Shown here: positions 9,345 through 19,628 of the stretch, piece by piece
How positions within the stretch are numbered: the first letter of the stretch is position 1
Layout of the letters: each line of letters begins with the position of its first letter
From: Microvirga sp. TS319
GTDB lineage: Bacteria > Pseudomonadota > Alphaproteobacteria > Rhizobiales > Beijerinckiaceae
DNA: 64,000 bases
Direction: 5' to 3'
NCBI RefSeq assembly: GCF_041276405.1
Contig: NZ_JBGGGT010000002.1
Coordinates: 2,455,001-2,519,000, forward strand
Made by a program: the position numbers and the translations under genes
Notes under the pieces: generated by a model
Told to the model about the DNA's origin: nothing
Database searches by the model: none
The model's input: only the letters and a program-made list of their open reading frames with translations

Positions 9345-9453
9345 GCGTCTGCCATAGGGTCGAAAAGCTGGCCGGAATATGGCGTCGGAACTTCGAGAAG
9401 TCCAGGAAGGATTACGCGCGCGCCCGCTCAGGCTTTTCCATAGGATTTTCCAT

Positions 9454-9485
9454 GCGAAAGGGGCGCTTTGGAGCGCCCCTTTCGC
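9454..9485. repeat. Perfect 14-bp inverted repeat
   Basis: GCGAAAGGGGCGCT pairs with AGCGCCCCTTTCGC around a TTGG loop. It lies in the 824-bp gap between the NDUFA12 gene (minus) and nrdJ (plus). There is no T-run on either side, so it is not a classic terminator; it may be a transcript-end or protein-binding structure. Confidence 0.6.
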
Positions 9486-9837
9486 GTGGCGGATCGACTG
9501 GTGGGCAGGCAATCGGCAGGCGCGCGGCCGCGACCATGCGGGGGACCATCGGGGGACGAATCGCCGCGAAGGAAGAACAGATCCCGTTCCGCCGATTCGG
9601 TCGGCGTTCGTTCGACGACTCTTTCCTTGGTTCTCCGGGCTTCCCTCATGGGTTCCGCGGTCCTGACGAGGACCTGCCCCGCGTCCCCCGGCGCGGAACC
9701 GCGAACCCGACATTTGGGGGCTCCGGTTTCCCGTTAACCACGATTTGTACACCGCCGATTTTGCCGGCAGAATTTATGCTTCGGGATTCTGAAAGGATTC
9801 TCTTGAGCTTAGCCAGTTTTCCACATTTTTAACACTT

Positions 9838-9855
9838 GCCCACTATATGTAGTTG
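9838..9855. promoter_or_regulatory. NrdR box upstream of nrdJ
   Basis: CCACTATATGTAGTTG is a close match to the NrdR operator pattern (acaCwAtATaTwGtgt as I recall it). NrdR represses ribonucleotide reductase genes when ATP/dATP is plentiful. The box lies ~315 bp before the nrdJ start, before the structured leader, as expected for promoter control. A second, partner box is not clear; CCACATTTTTAACAC at 9821-9835 is only a weak candidate. Confidence 0.6.
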
Positions 9856-9929
9856 GAACCACGGTCGCCGCTACAAGTTCTTGACGCAGGGCCCTCAAGA
9901 CGACTAGCTTGCCGGAGTGCCGATCTGAG

Positions 9930-10168
9930 ACCGGCGGCCCCTCTGTGAGGAGGGGTTGAAATCTCCCAAGAGTCAGCGTCAGGGCCGCGCGGTAAACCAC
10001 TTGCCGCGGGAACTGTGGCGTCCGAAGGAGACGTGGCTCGGGTATGCGAGTGGCGGTTCGACACGATCGGACCGTGGGGGCGTCAAAAGAATTAGTTATG
10101 GGGCTATCGTTGCGGACCCTGTCCGCGGCGCGGGGGCTTTTTGTCTCCGATACCAAGGGATCAGACAG
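9930..10168 (+). promoter_or_regulatory. Structured nrdJ 5' leader, candidate riboswitch or attenuator
   Basis: About 240 nt before nrdJ can fold heavily. There is a CCCCTC/GAGGGG hairpin (9938-9955), a GC-rich stem around 9984-10011 followed by GGGAACTGTGG, and a GCGGAC/GTCCGC hairpin (10112-10126). The last precedes GGGGG-C-TTTTT (10132-10142), which looks like an intrinsic terminator 27 nt before the ATG. GGAGAC (10027-10032) can pair with GTCTCC (10143-10148), suggesting alternative folds. The ACTGT element recalls cobalamin riboswitches, which would fit a B12-dependent enzyme, but the match to that consensus is incomplete. Confidence 0.4.
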
Positions 10169-13100
10169 ATGCGGATCGAGCGGCGTTACACGCAAATCGG
10201 GCAATCGCCCTATTCCTCCCTCGCCTTCCGGCTCGCCACGAGCGAGATCCGCAATCCGGACGGCTCCATCGTGTTCAGGCTCGAGAACATCGAGGTACCG
10301 GAGACCTGGAGCCAGGTGGCGTCCGATGTCCTGGCCCAGAAGTATTTCCGCAAGGCCGGCGTTCCGGCCCGCCTGAAGAAGGTGGAGGAGAACGATGTCC
10401 CGTCCTGGCTCTGGCGCTCCGTGCCGGACGAGGCCGAGCTCGCCAAGCTGCCGGAAGAGAGCCGCTACGGCTCCGAGATTTCCTCCAAGCAGGTCTTCGA
10501 CCGGCTCGCGGGCTGCTGGACCTATTGGGGCTGGAAGGGCGGTTATTTCTCGTCGGAGGAGGACGCGCAGGCCTTCTATGACGAGCTGCGCTACATGCTC
10601 GCCAACCAGATGGTGGCGCCGAACTCCCCGCAATGGTTCAACACCGGCCTGCACTGGGCCTACGGCATCGACGGCCCCGGCCAGGGCCACTATTACGTGG
10701 ACCACAAGACCGGGCGGCTGACGAAGTCGAAATCGGCCTACGAGCACCCGCAGCCCCATGCCTGCTTCATCCAGAGCGTCGAGGACGACCTGGTGAACGA
10801 GGGCGGCATCATGGACCTGTGGGTCCGCGAGGCGCGCCTGTTCAAATACGGCTCGGGCACCGGCTCGAACTTCTCCAAGCTGCGCGGCGAGGGCGAGAGG
10901 CTCTCCGGCGGCGGCCGTTCCTCGGGCCTCATGTCGTTCCTCAAGATCGGCGACCGCGCCGCGGGCGCGATCAAGTCCGGCGGCACCACCCGCCGCGCGG
11001 CCAAGATGGTGGTGGTCGACGTCGACCATCCCGACATCGAGAGCTACATCGACTGGAAGGTGAAGGAGGAGCAGAAGGTGGCGGCCCTCGTCGCCGGCTC
11101 CAAGCTCGCCGCCAAGCACCTGAAAGCCATCATGAAGGCCTGCGTGAACTGCGAGGCCGAAGGCGATGCCTGCTTCGACCCGGAGAAGAACCCGGCTCTG
11201 AAGAAGGAGATCAAGATGGCGCGCCGGGTCCAGATCCCGGACAACTACATCAAGCGCGTCATCCAGTTCGCGCGCCAGGGCTACACGGATATCGACTTTC
11301 CCGTCTACGACACGGATTGGGATTCGGAGGCCTATCTCACGGTTTCCGGCCAGAACTCCAACAACTCCGTCTCCGTGACGGACGACTTCCTGCGCGCCGT
11401 GGAGACGGACCAGGAGTGGAAGCTCACCGCCCGCAAGGACGGCAAGGTCATCAAGACCCTCAAGGCCCGCGACCTGTGGGAGCAGATCGGCCACGCCGCC
11501 TGGGCGTCGGCGGATCCGGGCCTGCACTTCAACACCACCATGAACGACTGGCACACCAGCCCCGCCGGTGGCCGCATCCGGGCGTCGAACCCCTGCTCGG
11601 AATACATGTTCCTGGACGACACGGCCTGCAACCTCGCCTCCGCCAACCTGCTGCAGTTCTTCGACCGCGCCGCGCACAAGTTCGACGCGGAATCCTTCGA
11701 GCATGCCTGCCGCCTCTGGACCGTCGTGCTCGAAATCTCGGTGCTGATGGCGCAGTTCCCGTCGAAGGAAATCGCGCAACTTTCCTATGAGTACCGCACG
11801 CTCGGCCTGGGCTACGCCAATATCGGCGGCCTGCTCATGACCATGGGCCTTCCTTACGATTCCGCCGAGGGCCGCTCGCTCTGCGGCGCGATCACCGCGA
11901 TCATGACCGGCGTGTCCTATGCCACCTCGGCCGAGATGGCGGGCGAGCTCGGCGCGTTCCCGAACTACAAGGCCAACGCGAAGCACATGCTGCGCGTGAT
12001 CCGCAACCATCGCCGCGCGGCGCATGGCGTCGCCGAAGGCTACGAGGGCCTCTCCGTCAACCCGGTGCCGCTCGATCACGCCTCCTGCCCCGACCAGGAC
12101 CTGATCGCCCACGCGAAGGCCGCCTGGGACAAGGCGCTCGACCTCGGCGAGACGCACGGCTACCGCAACGCGCAATCCACCGTGATCGCGCCCACCGGCA
12201 CGATCGGCCTCGTGATGGATTGCGACACCACCGGCATCGAGCCCGACTTCGCCCTCGTGAAGTTCAAGAAGCTCGCGGGCGGCGGCTACTTCAAGATCAT
12301 CAACCGGGCCGTGCCCGACGCGCTGCGCGCCCTGGGCTACCGCGAATCCGAGATCGCCGAGATCGAGGCCTATGCGGTCGGCCACGGCTCGATGAAGCAG
12401 GCCCCCGCCATCAACCCGGGCTCGCTGCGGACGAAGGGCTTCACGGACGAGAAGATCGAGGCGGTGGAAAAGGGCCTGAAATCGGCCTTCGACATCAAGT
12501 TCGTGTTCAACCGCTGGACGCTCGGAGAGGACTTCCTCACCGGCACGCTGAAGGTTCCGGCCGAGCGGCTCAACGACCCGACCTTCGACCTCCTGTCCTT
12601 CCTCGGCTTCTCGAAGGCCGACATCGAGGCCGCGAACATCCACATCTGCGGTGCGATGACGCTCGAAGGCGCGCCCTTCCTGAAGACCGAGCATTACGCA
12701 GTGTTCGATTGCGCCAATCCGTGCGGCAAGATCGGCAAGCGCTATCTGTCGGTGGAGAGCCACATCCGCATGATGGCGGCGGCGCAGCCCTTCATCTCGG
12801 GCGCGATCTCCAAGACCATCAACATGCCCAACGACGCCACCGTCGAGGATTGCAAGAACGCCTACATGCTCTCCTGGAAGCTGGCCCTGAAGGCGAACGC
12901 GCTCTACCGCGACGGCTCCAAGCTGTCGCAGCCGCTGAACTCCGCCCTGATCGCCGATGAGGACGAGGACGCGGAGGACGCGGTGGAGGCCGTCACGGCG
13001 CTTCCCGCCGCGGCCAAGGCCGCGCACGTGTCGGAGAAGATCGTCGAGAAGGTGGTCGAGCGCGTGGTGGCGCTGCGCGAGCGCGAGAAGATGCCCGACC

Positions 13101-13876
13101 GCCGCAAGGGCTACACCCAGAAGGCCGTGGTCGGCGGCCACAAGGTGTATCTGCGCACCGGCGAATACGACGACGGCCGCCTCGGCGAGATCTTCATCGA
13201 CATGCACAAGGAAGGCGCGGCCTTCCGGGCGATGATGAACAACTTCGCCATCGCGATCTCGCTCGGCCTGCAATACGGCGTGCCGCTGGAGGAATACGTG
13301 GAGGCCTTCACCTTCACGCGCTTCGAGCCGGCCGGCTTCGTGCAGGGCAACGAGCGCATCAAGTCGGCGACCTCGATCATCGACTACGTGTTCCGCGAGC
13401 TCGCGGTGTCCTATCTCGCCCGCAACGATCTCGCCCATGTGGATCCGTCCGAGGCCGGCCCCACCACCATCGGGTCGGGCGAATCCCAGTCGAAGGCGCC
13501 GGAAGCGGCACCCGCCACGGCCATCGTGTCCCGCGGCTTCACCCGCGGCAACGTCGACCGCCTCATGCTCATCCCGGGCGGCGGCAGCGCCGCAGGCCAG
13601 GCGCAGCGTACAGGCAGCGTGACGGTCGGCGCGACCGCGCTCAAGAGCGAACTCGCCCAACCCGCCCCGCAGGCGGAGGAGAAGGTCGGCGAAGCCGAAA
13701 TGGCCAAACTCGCCTTCACGGCCCCCGCCGCCCCCTCTCTCGCCGACAAGCGCGCCGAGGCCAAGATGAAGGGCTATGTGGGCGAAGCCTGTCCTGAATG
13801 CGCGAACTTCACGCTGGTCCGGAACGGGACGTGCCTGAAGTGCGACACGTGCGGTTCTACTACCGGGTGCTCCTGA
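10169..13876 (+). CDS. nrdJ: Adenosylcobalamin-dependent (class II) ribonucleoside-diphosphate reductase
   Basis: A 1235-residue class II ribonucleotide reductase that makes deoxyribonucleotides with B12, with no oxygen needed. The start is placed at [11 protein letters not shown] (10169) after AAGGGA; the longer frame runs through the leader. Visible motifs are [16 protein letters not shown] and [16 protein letters not shown] (N-terminal half), [19 protein letters not shown] with the active-site cysteine loop, [21 protein letters not shown], and a C-terminal metal-binding or redox segment [20 protein letters not shown] followed by a final TGCS cysteine. Length and C-terminus match the long alphaproteobacterial NrdJ group. 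An NrdR box lies upstream. Confidence 0.96.
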   Translation: MRIERRYTQIGQSPYSSLAFRLATSEIRNPDGSIVFRLENIEVPETWSQVASDVLAQKYFRKAGVPARLKKVEENDVPSWLWRSVPDEAELAKLPEESRYGSEISSKQVFDRLAGCWTYWGWKGGYFSSEEDAQAFYDELRYMLANQMVAPNSPQWFNTGLHWAYGIDGPGQGHYYVDHKTGRLTKSKSAYEHPQPHACFIQSVEDDLVNEGGIMDLWVREARLFKYGSGTGSNFSKLRGEGERLSGGGRSSGLMSFLKIGDRAAGAIKSGGTTRRAAKMVVVDVDHPDIESYIDWKVKEEQKVAALVAGSKLAAKHLKAIMKACVNCEAEGDACFDPEKNPALKKEIKMARRVQIPDNYIKRVIQFARQGYTDIDFPVYDTDWDSEAYLTVSGQNSNNSVSVTDDFLRAVETDQEWKLTARKDGKVIKTLKARDLWEQIGHAAWASADPGLHFNTTMNDWHTSPAGGRIRASNPCSEYMFLDDTACNLASANLLQFFDRAAHKFDAESFEHACRLWTVVLEISVLMAQFPSKEIAQLSYEYRTLGLGYANIGGLLMTMGLPYDSAEGRSLCGAITAIMTGVSYATSAEMAGELGAFPNYKANAKHMLRVIRNHRRAAHGVAEGYEGLSVNPVPLDHASCPDQDLIAHAKAAWDKALDLGETHGYRNAQSTVIAPTGTIGLVMDCDTTGIEPDFALVKFKKLAGGGYFKIINRAVPDALRALGYRESEIAEIEAYAVGHGSMKQAPAINPGSLRTKGFTDEKIEAVEKGLKSAFDIKFVFNRWTLGEDFLTGTLKVPAERLNDPTFDLLSFLGFSKADIEAANIHICGAMTLEGAPFLKTEHYAVFDCANPCGKIGKRYLSVESHIRMMAAAQPFISGAISKTINMPNDATVEDCKNAYMLSWKLALKANALYRDGSKLSQPLNSALIADEDEDAEDAVEAVTALPAAAKAAHVSEKIVEKVVERVVALREREKMPDRRKGYTQKAVVGGHKVYLRTGEYDDGRLGEIFIDMHKEGAAFRAMMNNFAIAISLGLQYGVPLEEYVEAFTFTRFEPAGFVQGNERIKSATSIIDYVFRELAVSYLARNDLAHVDPSEAGPTTIGSGESQSKAPEAAPATAIVSRGFTRGNVDRLMLIPGGGSAAGQAQRTGSVTVGATALKSELAQPAPQAEEKVGEAEMAKLAFTAPAAPSLADKRAEAKMKGYVGEACPECANFTLVRNGTCLKCDTCGSTTGCS

Positions 13877-13958
13877 TTATTCCGGCTGTTGCTTGTTGAA
13901 GTGAGAGGCGAAGTTCGGCCTAATTGATCTTTGCCTTCTGCAGAACGTCAAAGGCTAG

Positions 13959-13982
13959 CGGGCGCCCTATCTGGGGCGCCCG
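13959..13982 (+). terminator. Terminator hairpin after nrdJ
   Basis: A perfect 9-bp stem (CGGGCGCCC with GGGCGCCCG) and a 6-nt loop lie 83 nt after nrdJ. It also marks the last core sequence before the accessory block, and argues against starting the following helicase at an in-frame codon before it. Confidence 0.6.
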
Positions 13983-14079
13983 TCTCCCAAATCGAACAAA
14001 TCATGAATCTTCGGCCGCCTGCTCGAGGGCCGGCGAAAAGGTCGTGCCTGCCTCTGAGCGGCACTCGGAGGAAGTAGCA

Positions 14080-17000
14080 ATGGCCCACGACGCTCTGGAT
14101 CGGACACCGGACGCTGCGCCCAAGACTGTGCCTGGGAAATCTCGCACGATGTCCACACTCGAACTTCCAGAACTCCGTTACATAGAGAAGCACCGGATCG
14201 GCGTCCGCTTCTGTCTGCTTGCTTCAGCACAGACCTGCGACGTCGACCGGGTGACCACTCATCGAATTTCACCCAAGCGAGAGATCGAGTTGTTCTATTT
14301 GAGCAACGGCGAGGTTGTCGCCATTGCTGAAAAGAGACTTTCCAGCATTCCAAGCGGAGTGACGGCGGTTCTGATCCGGGAACCTGGCCGCAAACCGAAA
14401 TGGCAATGGCACGCTCGGCTAGCTGAATTTCAGGAGCGGTTTAAGGCTGACCCAAAACCCGTCGCTACGGGAATCGAGAACTCTTGGCGCGATGGCTTTC
14501 GATTTAAGACAGAGATAGTTGATGAGCACGGGAACGTCGCTAAGGGTGACGAAGGTTTGAGGCCGCCTCAGGCTGGTGCTCTACACAACATCGGGGGCCA
14601 CTGGAGCGTCTTCGCCCACGAACCCGCAACAGTCGTAATGCCTACCGGTACCGGCAAGACGGAGACGATGCTGTGTGCCGTGGTAAACTATAGACGCGGT
14701 CCGACGCTTGTCGCAGTGCCGTCGGATGCTCTTCGGTCCCAGACCGCTCGCAAGTTTGAAAGCTTGGGGCTGCTCCGGAAACTGGGCCTCGTCGATCCCG
14801 ATATTCACAACCCTGTCGTGGCCGTCGTGCTGAGGGAAGCCGTTAGGAGCGAGGATCTCGACCTCTTAAAAGGCTGCAATGTTGTGATTGGCGTTATGGC
14901 CTCCTTGGCGGGAGCAAAAACTGCCCCCCTCTTTCCCGAGATCGCCGCTTCGGTCGGGAGCCTCTTTCTCGACGAGGCCCATCATGTCCCTTCCGACACA
15001 TGGAGTGAGTTCCGATCTCACTTCAAGAACCATCAAGTCCTTCAGTTCACCGCGACACCTTTCCGGCTCGACGGAAAGCTTGTCGACGGCCAAGTCATCT
15101 TCAGCTACCTGCTAGCGGCCGCTCAGAGGGACGGGTACTTCAAGCCAATCAAGTTCGTGTCAGTGTTTCAAATCGACCAGGAGAAGGCTGACGAGGAAAT
15201 GGCCGAGGAGGCCCTGGGCGCACTTCGGGCTGACCTGAAATCGGACCTCAACCATCTCCTGATGGCGCGGTGCGCTCGTATCCAAAGAGGTGACGGTCTA
15301 GTCGAACTCTATCGCCGCTTGGCACCTGAGCTGAATCCCATCCTGGTGCATTCGGAGATGTCGGAACCGGAGGTATCCCGTGCTCTGGATGAGCTCCGAT
15401 CTGGTCGGAGCCGTATCGTCGTTTGCGTCAATATGTTGGGTGAGGGCTTCGATCTTCCTGAACTCAAGGTTGCTGTCCTTCACGATCTGCACAAGAGCCT
15501 ACCGGTCTTGCTGCAGTTCACGGGACGCTTCACGCGGAGCTCTGGAGAGCGCATCGGCAACGCAACCGTCGTCGCGAACATCGCCGATCCAAGGGTATCT
15601 TCGAGGCTGGAGCGCCTCTACAGCGAGAGCGCCGACTGGAACCAGCTCCTCAGTGAATCCAGCTCAAACGCAGCCCGGGAGCACGCTGAGTTGATCGAGT
15701 TCCTCCGCAGCTCGGACACTCTCATCCCTGAAGAGAACCTTGAGGGGCTCAGGATCTCGAAAAACCTTCTGCGGCCGAAGTTCAGCACGATCACCTATCG
15801 CTGCGAGACATTCTCGCCCAAGACGTTCCACGAGGGGTTGCCGGAAAAGACACATGTTCACGCCGCCTGGTACAATGAGCCGGAATCGCTCCTCTACTTT
15901 GTAACAAGGAAGGAAGAGCGGGTCCGGTGGAGCCGAGGCAAGAAAATTGCTGACCGCCAGTGGGATCTTTACGTCCTCTTCCATGACAAGGAGGCCGGCC
16001 TCCTTCACGTGAACTCCTCTGACAAGGATAGCCTCCACGAAGGTCTTGCCAAGGCTGTCGGTGGCACCGTCCGGATCGACGGGGAGCAGACCTTCCGCGC
16101 ACTGGGCGGCATCCATAGGCTAATCTTCAACAACATCGGCGTTCGAAAACATGGTCGGCGTAACATGAGCTTTGCCATGTACACCGGAGCCGATGTCCGG
16201 GCGGCGCTGACGCTCACCGAGACAACCGGAGCGACCAAGTCCAACCTTGATGGCAGGGGGTGGGAAGGCGGGGCCGTTGTCGCGCCAGGTTGCTCGGCCA
16301 AAGGCCGGGTGTGGTCGAAGGCGCAGGGAACGATCCCCCAATGGCTCAAGTGGTGCCGTCCAGTCGGACGGAAGCTGTTGGATGCTAGCATCGACGTCAA
16401 CAATATCCTCCAGAACGTGCTCATTCCGACCGAGGTCAAGGACGAATTCCCTGACGAACGGATCCTCTCGGTCGAATGGCCTGCGGAGACCTTGAAGACG
16501 TCGGATGAGAAGATTGTGCTCGTCAAGAACGGCATTGAAGTCCCGATGGCCTACTGCGAATGGGAGCCCGAACCTGAGGCGTCAACAAGGACGCGGCTCG
16601 CATTCCGCCTCGTGTCCGCAAATGGGGCGCTGAACGAGCAAGTCGGACTGCTCCTTGACAACGAGAAGGGGTATCGCTTTACGGGGCCCGACCATATCCG
16701 GATCAGGCAGGGCCGCCTCGACATGGCGCTGCTTGAATTCCTCTACGATTACCCTCTCGTAGTCCGGTACGTCAGTCTGAAGGAGCTCGAAGGCGATCTT
16801 TTATACGAGCAGGCCAACATGCCCCCTGCACGCATAGAGGAACGTCAGCTAAGATCCTGGAACTGGAATGGTGTCGACATCCACGTTGAATCCACATGGA
16901 AGAACGGTGTTGAGCGCCCTCGATCCGTCCAGTCTCGGACCGCTGCTCACTACGTCAGCGAAGGGTTTCAAGTCGTCTTCAATGACGATGATGCCGGAGA

Positions 17001-17430
17001 AGCGGCCGACCTAATCTGCCTGCAGGAGACCGACGATAAGATCCGCCTCGCGCTTGTCCATTGTAAATACTCTGGGAAACCCGATCCGGGCGAACGGGTA
17101 AAGGACGTTGTCGAGGTCTCCTCGCAGGCAGTTCGCTCGGCGTCCTGGCGCGGCAGCTTCGACCGTCTGCACCGGCATATTCTCACCCGCTCAAAGCTGG
17201 TTGGCAATGGCACTGCCTCAAGGTCGCGTTTCATCACCGGCTCGATCCAGCGTTTGGCCAATTTGGCAAAGGCATCGAAGATGAAGCCTGTCGAACTGGA
17301 AATCGTGATCGTGCAGCCCGGGGTGGCGCGTTCAAGCATTACCGACGACCAAGCCATGGTACTCGGCTCGGCGGCGAGCTATCTCCGCCAGACCGTGGAC
17401 GTCGATCTGACCGTGATATGCTCACCATAG
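14080..17430 (+). CDS. SF2 helicase fused to a C-terminal Mrr-like nuclease domain
   Basis: A 1116-residue putative defence protein. An N-terminal domain of ~150 residues is unassigned. The DEAD/DEAH helicase core follows: MPTGTGKTE (Walker A, K193), FLDEAHHV (DEAH, D298), FTATPFRLD (motif III), VCVNMLGEGFDLPEL (motif V) and LLQFTGRFTRSSGER (motif VI). A ~500-residue middle region is unassigned. Near the C-terminus, ADLICLQETDDKIRLALVHC runs into KYSG, with D977 and HCK at 994-996. This resembles the D-x(n)-QxK site of Mrr-type PD-(D/E)XK nucleases, with His in place of Gln. The start at 14080 has a strong CGGAGGAAG site and excludes the nrdJ terminator. Codon use is less GC3-biased than nrdJ, consistent with transfer. 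Confidence 0.8.
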   Translation: MAHDALDRTPDAAPKTVPGKSRTMSTLELPELRYIEKHRIGVRFCLLASAQTCDVDRVTTHRISPKREIELFYLSNGEVVAIAEKRLSSIPSGVTAVLIREPGRKPKWQWHARLAEFQERFKADPKPVATGIENSWRDGFRFKTEIVDEHGNVAKGDEGLRPPQAGALHNIGGHWSVFAHEPATVVMPTGTGKTETMLCAVVNYRRGPTLVAVPSDALRSQTARKFESLGLLRKLGLVDPDIHNPVVAVVLREAVRSEDLDLLKGCNVVIGVMASLAGAKTAPLFPEIAASVGSLFLDEAHHVPSDTWSEFRSHFKNHQVLQFTATPFRLDGKLVDGQVIFSYLLAAAQRDGYFKPIKFVSVFQIDQEKADEEMAEEALGALRADLKSDLNHLLMARCARIQRGDGLVELYRRLAPELNPILVHSEMSEPEVSRALDELRSGRSRIVVCVNMLGEGFDLPELKVAVLHDLHKSLPVLLQFTGRFTRSSGERIGNATVVANIADPRVSSRLERLYSESADWNQLLSESSSNAAREHAELIEFLRSSDTLIPEENLEGLRISKNLLRPKFSTITYRCETFSPKTFHEGLPEKTHVHAAWYNEPESLLYFVTRKEERVRWSRGKKIADRQWDLYVLFHDKEAGLLHVNSSDKDSLHEGLAKAVGGTVRIDGEQTFRALGGIHRLIFNNIGVRKHGRRNMSFAMYTGADVRAALTLTETTGATKSNLDGRGWEGGAVVAPGCSAKGRVWSKAQGTIPQWLKWCRPVGRKLLDASIDVNNILQNVLIPTEVKDEFPDERILSVEWPAETLKTSDEKIVLVKNGIEVPMAYCEWEPEPEASTRTRLAFRLVSANGALNEQVGLLLDNEKGYRFTGPDHIRIRQGRLDMALLEFLYDYPLVVRYVSLKELEGDLLYEQANMPPARIEERQLRSWNWNGVDIHVESTWKNGVERPRSVQSRTAAHYVSEGFQVVFNDDDAGEAADLICLQETDDKIRLALVHCKYSGKPDPGERVKDVVEVSSQAVRSASWRGSFDRLHRHILTRSKLVGNGTASRSRFITGSIQRLANLAKASKMKPVELEIVIVQPGVARSSITDDQAMVLGSAASYLRQTVDVDLTVICSP

Positions 17431-17764
17431 ATCTGGAGCTTCGTCGCCCGGCAACATGCGGGAGCGGCCAGTTTTGCCCTTCGTGGTCAACTCGGTGCGT
17501 CTCGCGACCCTCTGGACGACTTGCCCTCTGAGCCAACATCCCACCTTGGTGGAACCCCGACCGGCTATGCTGGATTAACCGCAATCTCCACAACGATGAG
17601 CCCAGGCTCCGGGGCGAACGGTCCGGGTGCTGCCGCACCTCCTGCCTTGCGAACCACGGGCTTGGGCTGGTGGGGCACCAATCGGGCTCCGAACCGCTAT
17701 CTTCCTGGCAAGCTTGACCTTTTAGGTTGGCATCCCCACCTGCCTCTCAGTAGGGGACGAAAGC

Positions 17765-18451
17765 ATGAGTGATTTGGTGGCGCAACTGGACATTCACCAT
17801 GAGGTAATCGGCAGCACGCAACCGGATGTGGCTGCAGCCATGGGACAGTACACCCGATTCGGGACGGGGTTCGAGGATGTGGACGATGGTGGCGATCCAC
17901 CGGCATTCGCTCAATCATCCCATCGAGACTTCCCTCTCGACTTTGAATCGGTCCTCGGGATTTATGATGCCGACACCCGACGCGTAACTTGCTTCACAAA
18001 AGGCATTGCCTTCGTCGCCACAGCATTGGGCGTCAATCCGTTCCTCATCGAGCGGATTGTTCGCTATCACGAATTCGCCCACGCGCATCATCATCTCGGG
18101 ATTAAGGCAAACGCCTCGCCTTCTGAGGCAGCTGGGCTGGTGCGGATGGGCGATGAAGCCTACCGCAGGTGCCTGGATGAGACCAAGGAACAGATCGCCC
18201 AGCTCGCGACCCTCATCGTGATCCGGCAACGACGCGACAAGGCACGAGCTCCTGAAGCCCAGCGGATCCTGGATCGGATGCTGGAAACCTTTTTTGATTT
18301 GATGGCCCGCCAGAGTTCTCGATACCGTCTCCCACCAGAAACGCGAGACGGAGATCTTTCGCGGTTGCATGCGAAGCTCGGTCTTCTGATCGACATGACC
18401 GATGCAGGCATGTCGCCTTCTGCTGACCACATTCGTCGGATCTTGGCGTAG
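17765..18451 (+). CDS. HExxH-motif protein, putative metallopeptidase of accessory cassette
   Basis: A 228-residue protein of unknown family. Its key feature is RYHEFAHAHHHLGI: H102-E103-x-x-H106 followed by more histidines, matching a zincin active site. The segment before it, VTCFTKGIAFVATALGVNPF, and a helical, charged C-terminal half (DRMLETFFDLMARQSSRYRL) are otherwise unremarkable. AGGGGACG precedes the ATG. It lies 334 bp after the helicase and 114 bp before the PD-(D/E)XK gene on the same strand; the 334-bp gap holds no convincing gene. A role as processing protease or regulator of the cassette is inference. Confidence 0.65.
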   Translation: MSDLVAQLDIHHEVIGSTQPDVAAAMGQYTRFGTGFEDVDDGGDPPAFAQSSHRDFPLDFESVLGIYDADTRRVTCFTKGIAFVATALGVNPFLIERIVRYHEFAHAHHHLGIKANASPSEAAGLVRMGDEAYRRCLDETKEQIAQLATLIVIRQRRDKARAPEAQRILDRMLETFFDLMARQSSRYRLPPETRDGDLSRLHAKLGLLIDMTDAGMSPSADHIRRILA

Positions 18452-18565
18452 CTGCCCATCGCGAACGGAGCCGCTTATGGCGCCGCTTCCCTATGGGCCG
18501 CAGCCCGGACCTACAGCTCGTCGGCAGTCACAAACCTTAGTGGCTGTGCATCAAGGAACACAATT

Positions 18566-19591
18566 GTGAGTACTCTCTACGAGACCTTCCTGCCACTTGT
18601 TCAGAGCCTCAATGAATATGGCGGCAACTTCACGGCGCACTTTGTCTCGTGTCCGGTGCTGGATGCCATCGATTCTGGGGCGTCCCACGACAAGAACCTT
18701 GCCGATTTCAGGAGCAAACTGCTCTCGAAAATGAATGGTTGGAAGGGATTGCAAGATCATACTACCTTCAGCGCCCTGTTCGAGACTTTCTATGAGGCCG
18801 TGTTTTATCTCGTTGCTGCGGAGCGCGGAGTTCAGTTGCAGGCTATTCCTGCGGGTGCTGCCAAGGGAAAAACACCTGACTTCCAGACACAGCAAAATCC
18901 GTTGGTTGGTTTTGAGGTCAAGACAATCAATGTCGCTGACCCACAACGGACGTACGACAGCAGCATGGCAGGTGGGATCGATGCCGGCTTAGAGGCCCAG
19001 GAGCAGGCCGCGCAAAGCGGACTTGGCATCGTCGCCCGAACTGTCCAGCCGCATGGCAATGCAAAGGACCGGAAGGAAGCCTTGGAACAGGTGATGAAGA
19101 AGGTCGACGCCAACGTAAAGGCGGGCCAGTATCAGGCTGTTCCGACCTTCCTTGTCGTCTCGCTTGTTCGCACAGCTTTACATGAAAGGGCCGAGAACCT
19201 GAGGAAGTGGCTCCCATGGCCAGGGCAATCGCTTCCTGTAAATGGTCAGCTCTTCGCCGTTGCCGCCCATGATGCAGGCGACCCATTTAACTTTTTCCCC
19301 GAGTGGGGCAACAGCGTTGTCGACCTTGGTCCGCTGAATCGTGCCGGAATCCTGCGTGATCACCCCTTTATCGCTGGGATGATCTTCGTGGTGACCGAAT
19401 GGAGCAAGGCTGATTGTCCAGATGCCGTGAAGAAGGCCTATGCTTTGAACGGGATATGGAACTCTGAGTGGGAAGCCGACAACTCATTCTCGGCTGAGGC
19501 CGTGGAATCAGCAAAGTCGACTTTCCTTCGCCTTTGCGATGCTTGGAATGACACCAAGGATACCCGGAGCGCACACCTGCCGACGAGGTAG
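18566..19591 (+). CDS. PD-(D/E)XK nuclease-like protein
   Basis: A 341-residue protein with a restriction-nuclease-like core: TPDF (D105) followed 12 residues later by GFEVKT (E117, K119), the spacing and form of the PD-(D/E)XK metal site. An upstream FETFYEAVFYLVAAERGVQL helix may supply the family's leading glutamate. The rest, including a C-terminal VVTEWSKADCPDAV segment, is unassigned. The start is GTG at 18566 with AAGGA 12 nt upstream. Same strand as the helicase and HExxH genes, so it may be the nuclease of a three-gene system, or an independent type II-like restriction enzyme without a methylase nearby. Confidence 0.65.
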   Translation: MSTLYETFLPLVQSLNEYGGNFTAHFVSCPVLDAIDSGASHDKNLADFRSKLLSKMNGWKGLQDHTTFSALFETFYEAVFYLVAAERGVQLQAIPAGAAKGKTPDFQTQQNPLVGFEVKTINVADPQRTYDSSMAGGIDAGLEAQEQAAQSGLGIVARTVQPHGNAKDRKEALEQVMKKVDANVKAGQYQAVPTFLVVSLVRTALHERAENLRKWLPWPGQSLPVNGQLFAVAAHDAGDPFNFFPEWGNSVVDLGPLNRAGILRDHPFIAGMIFVVTEWSKADCPDAVKKAYALNGIWNSEWEADNSFSAEAVESAKSTFLRLCDAWNDTKDTRSAHLPTR

Positions 19592-19628
19592 CGGTGCCCT
19601 TTCCAGGTTTCGCGCGACTGGTCCGTTA

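Noticed and set aside
9809..13660. A 1283-codon open frame on the minus strand opposite nrdJ
   Set aside because: Antisense shadow of nrdJ; low-complexity Gly/Arg/Val sequence without any domain, caused by high GC3 in the real gene.
17521..17772. 83-codon frame in the gap between helicase and HExxH gene
   Set aside because: Gly/Pro/Ala-rich with no homology signs and no ribosome-binding site; kept as intergenic.
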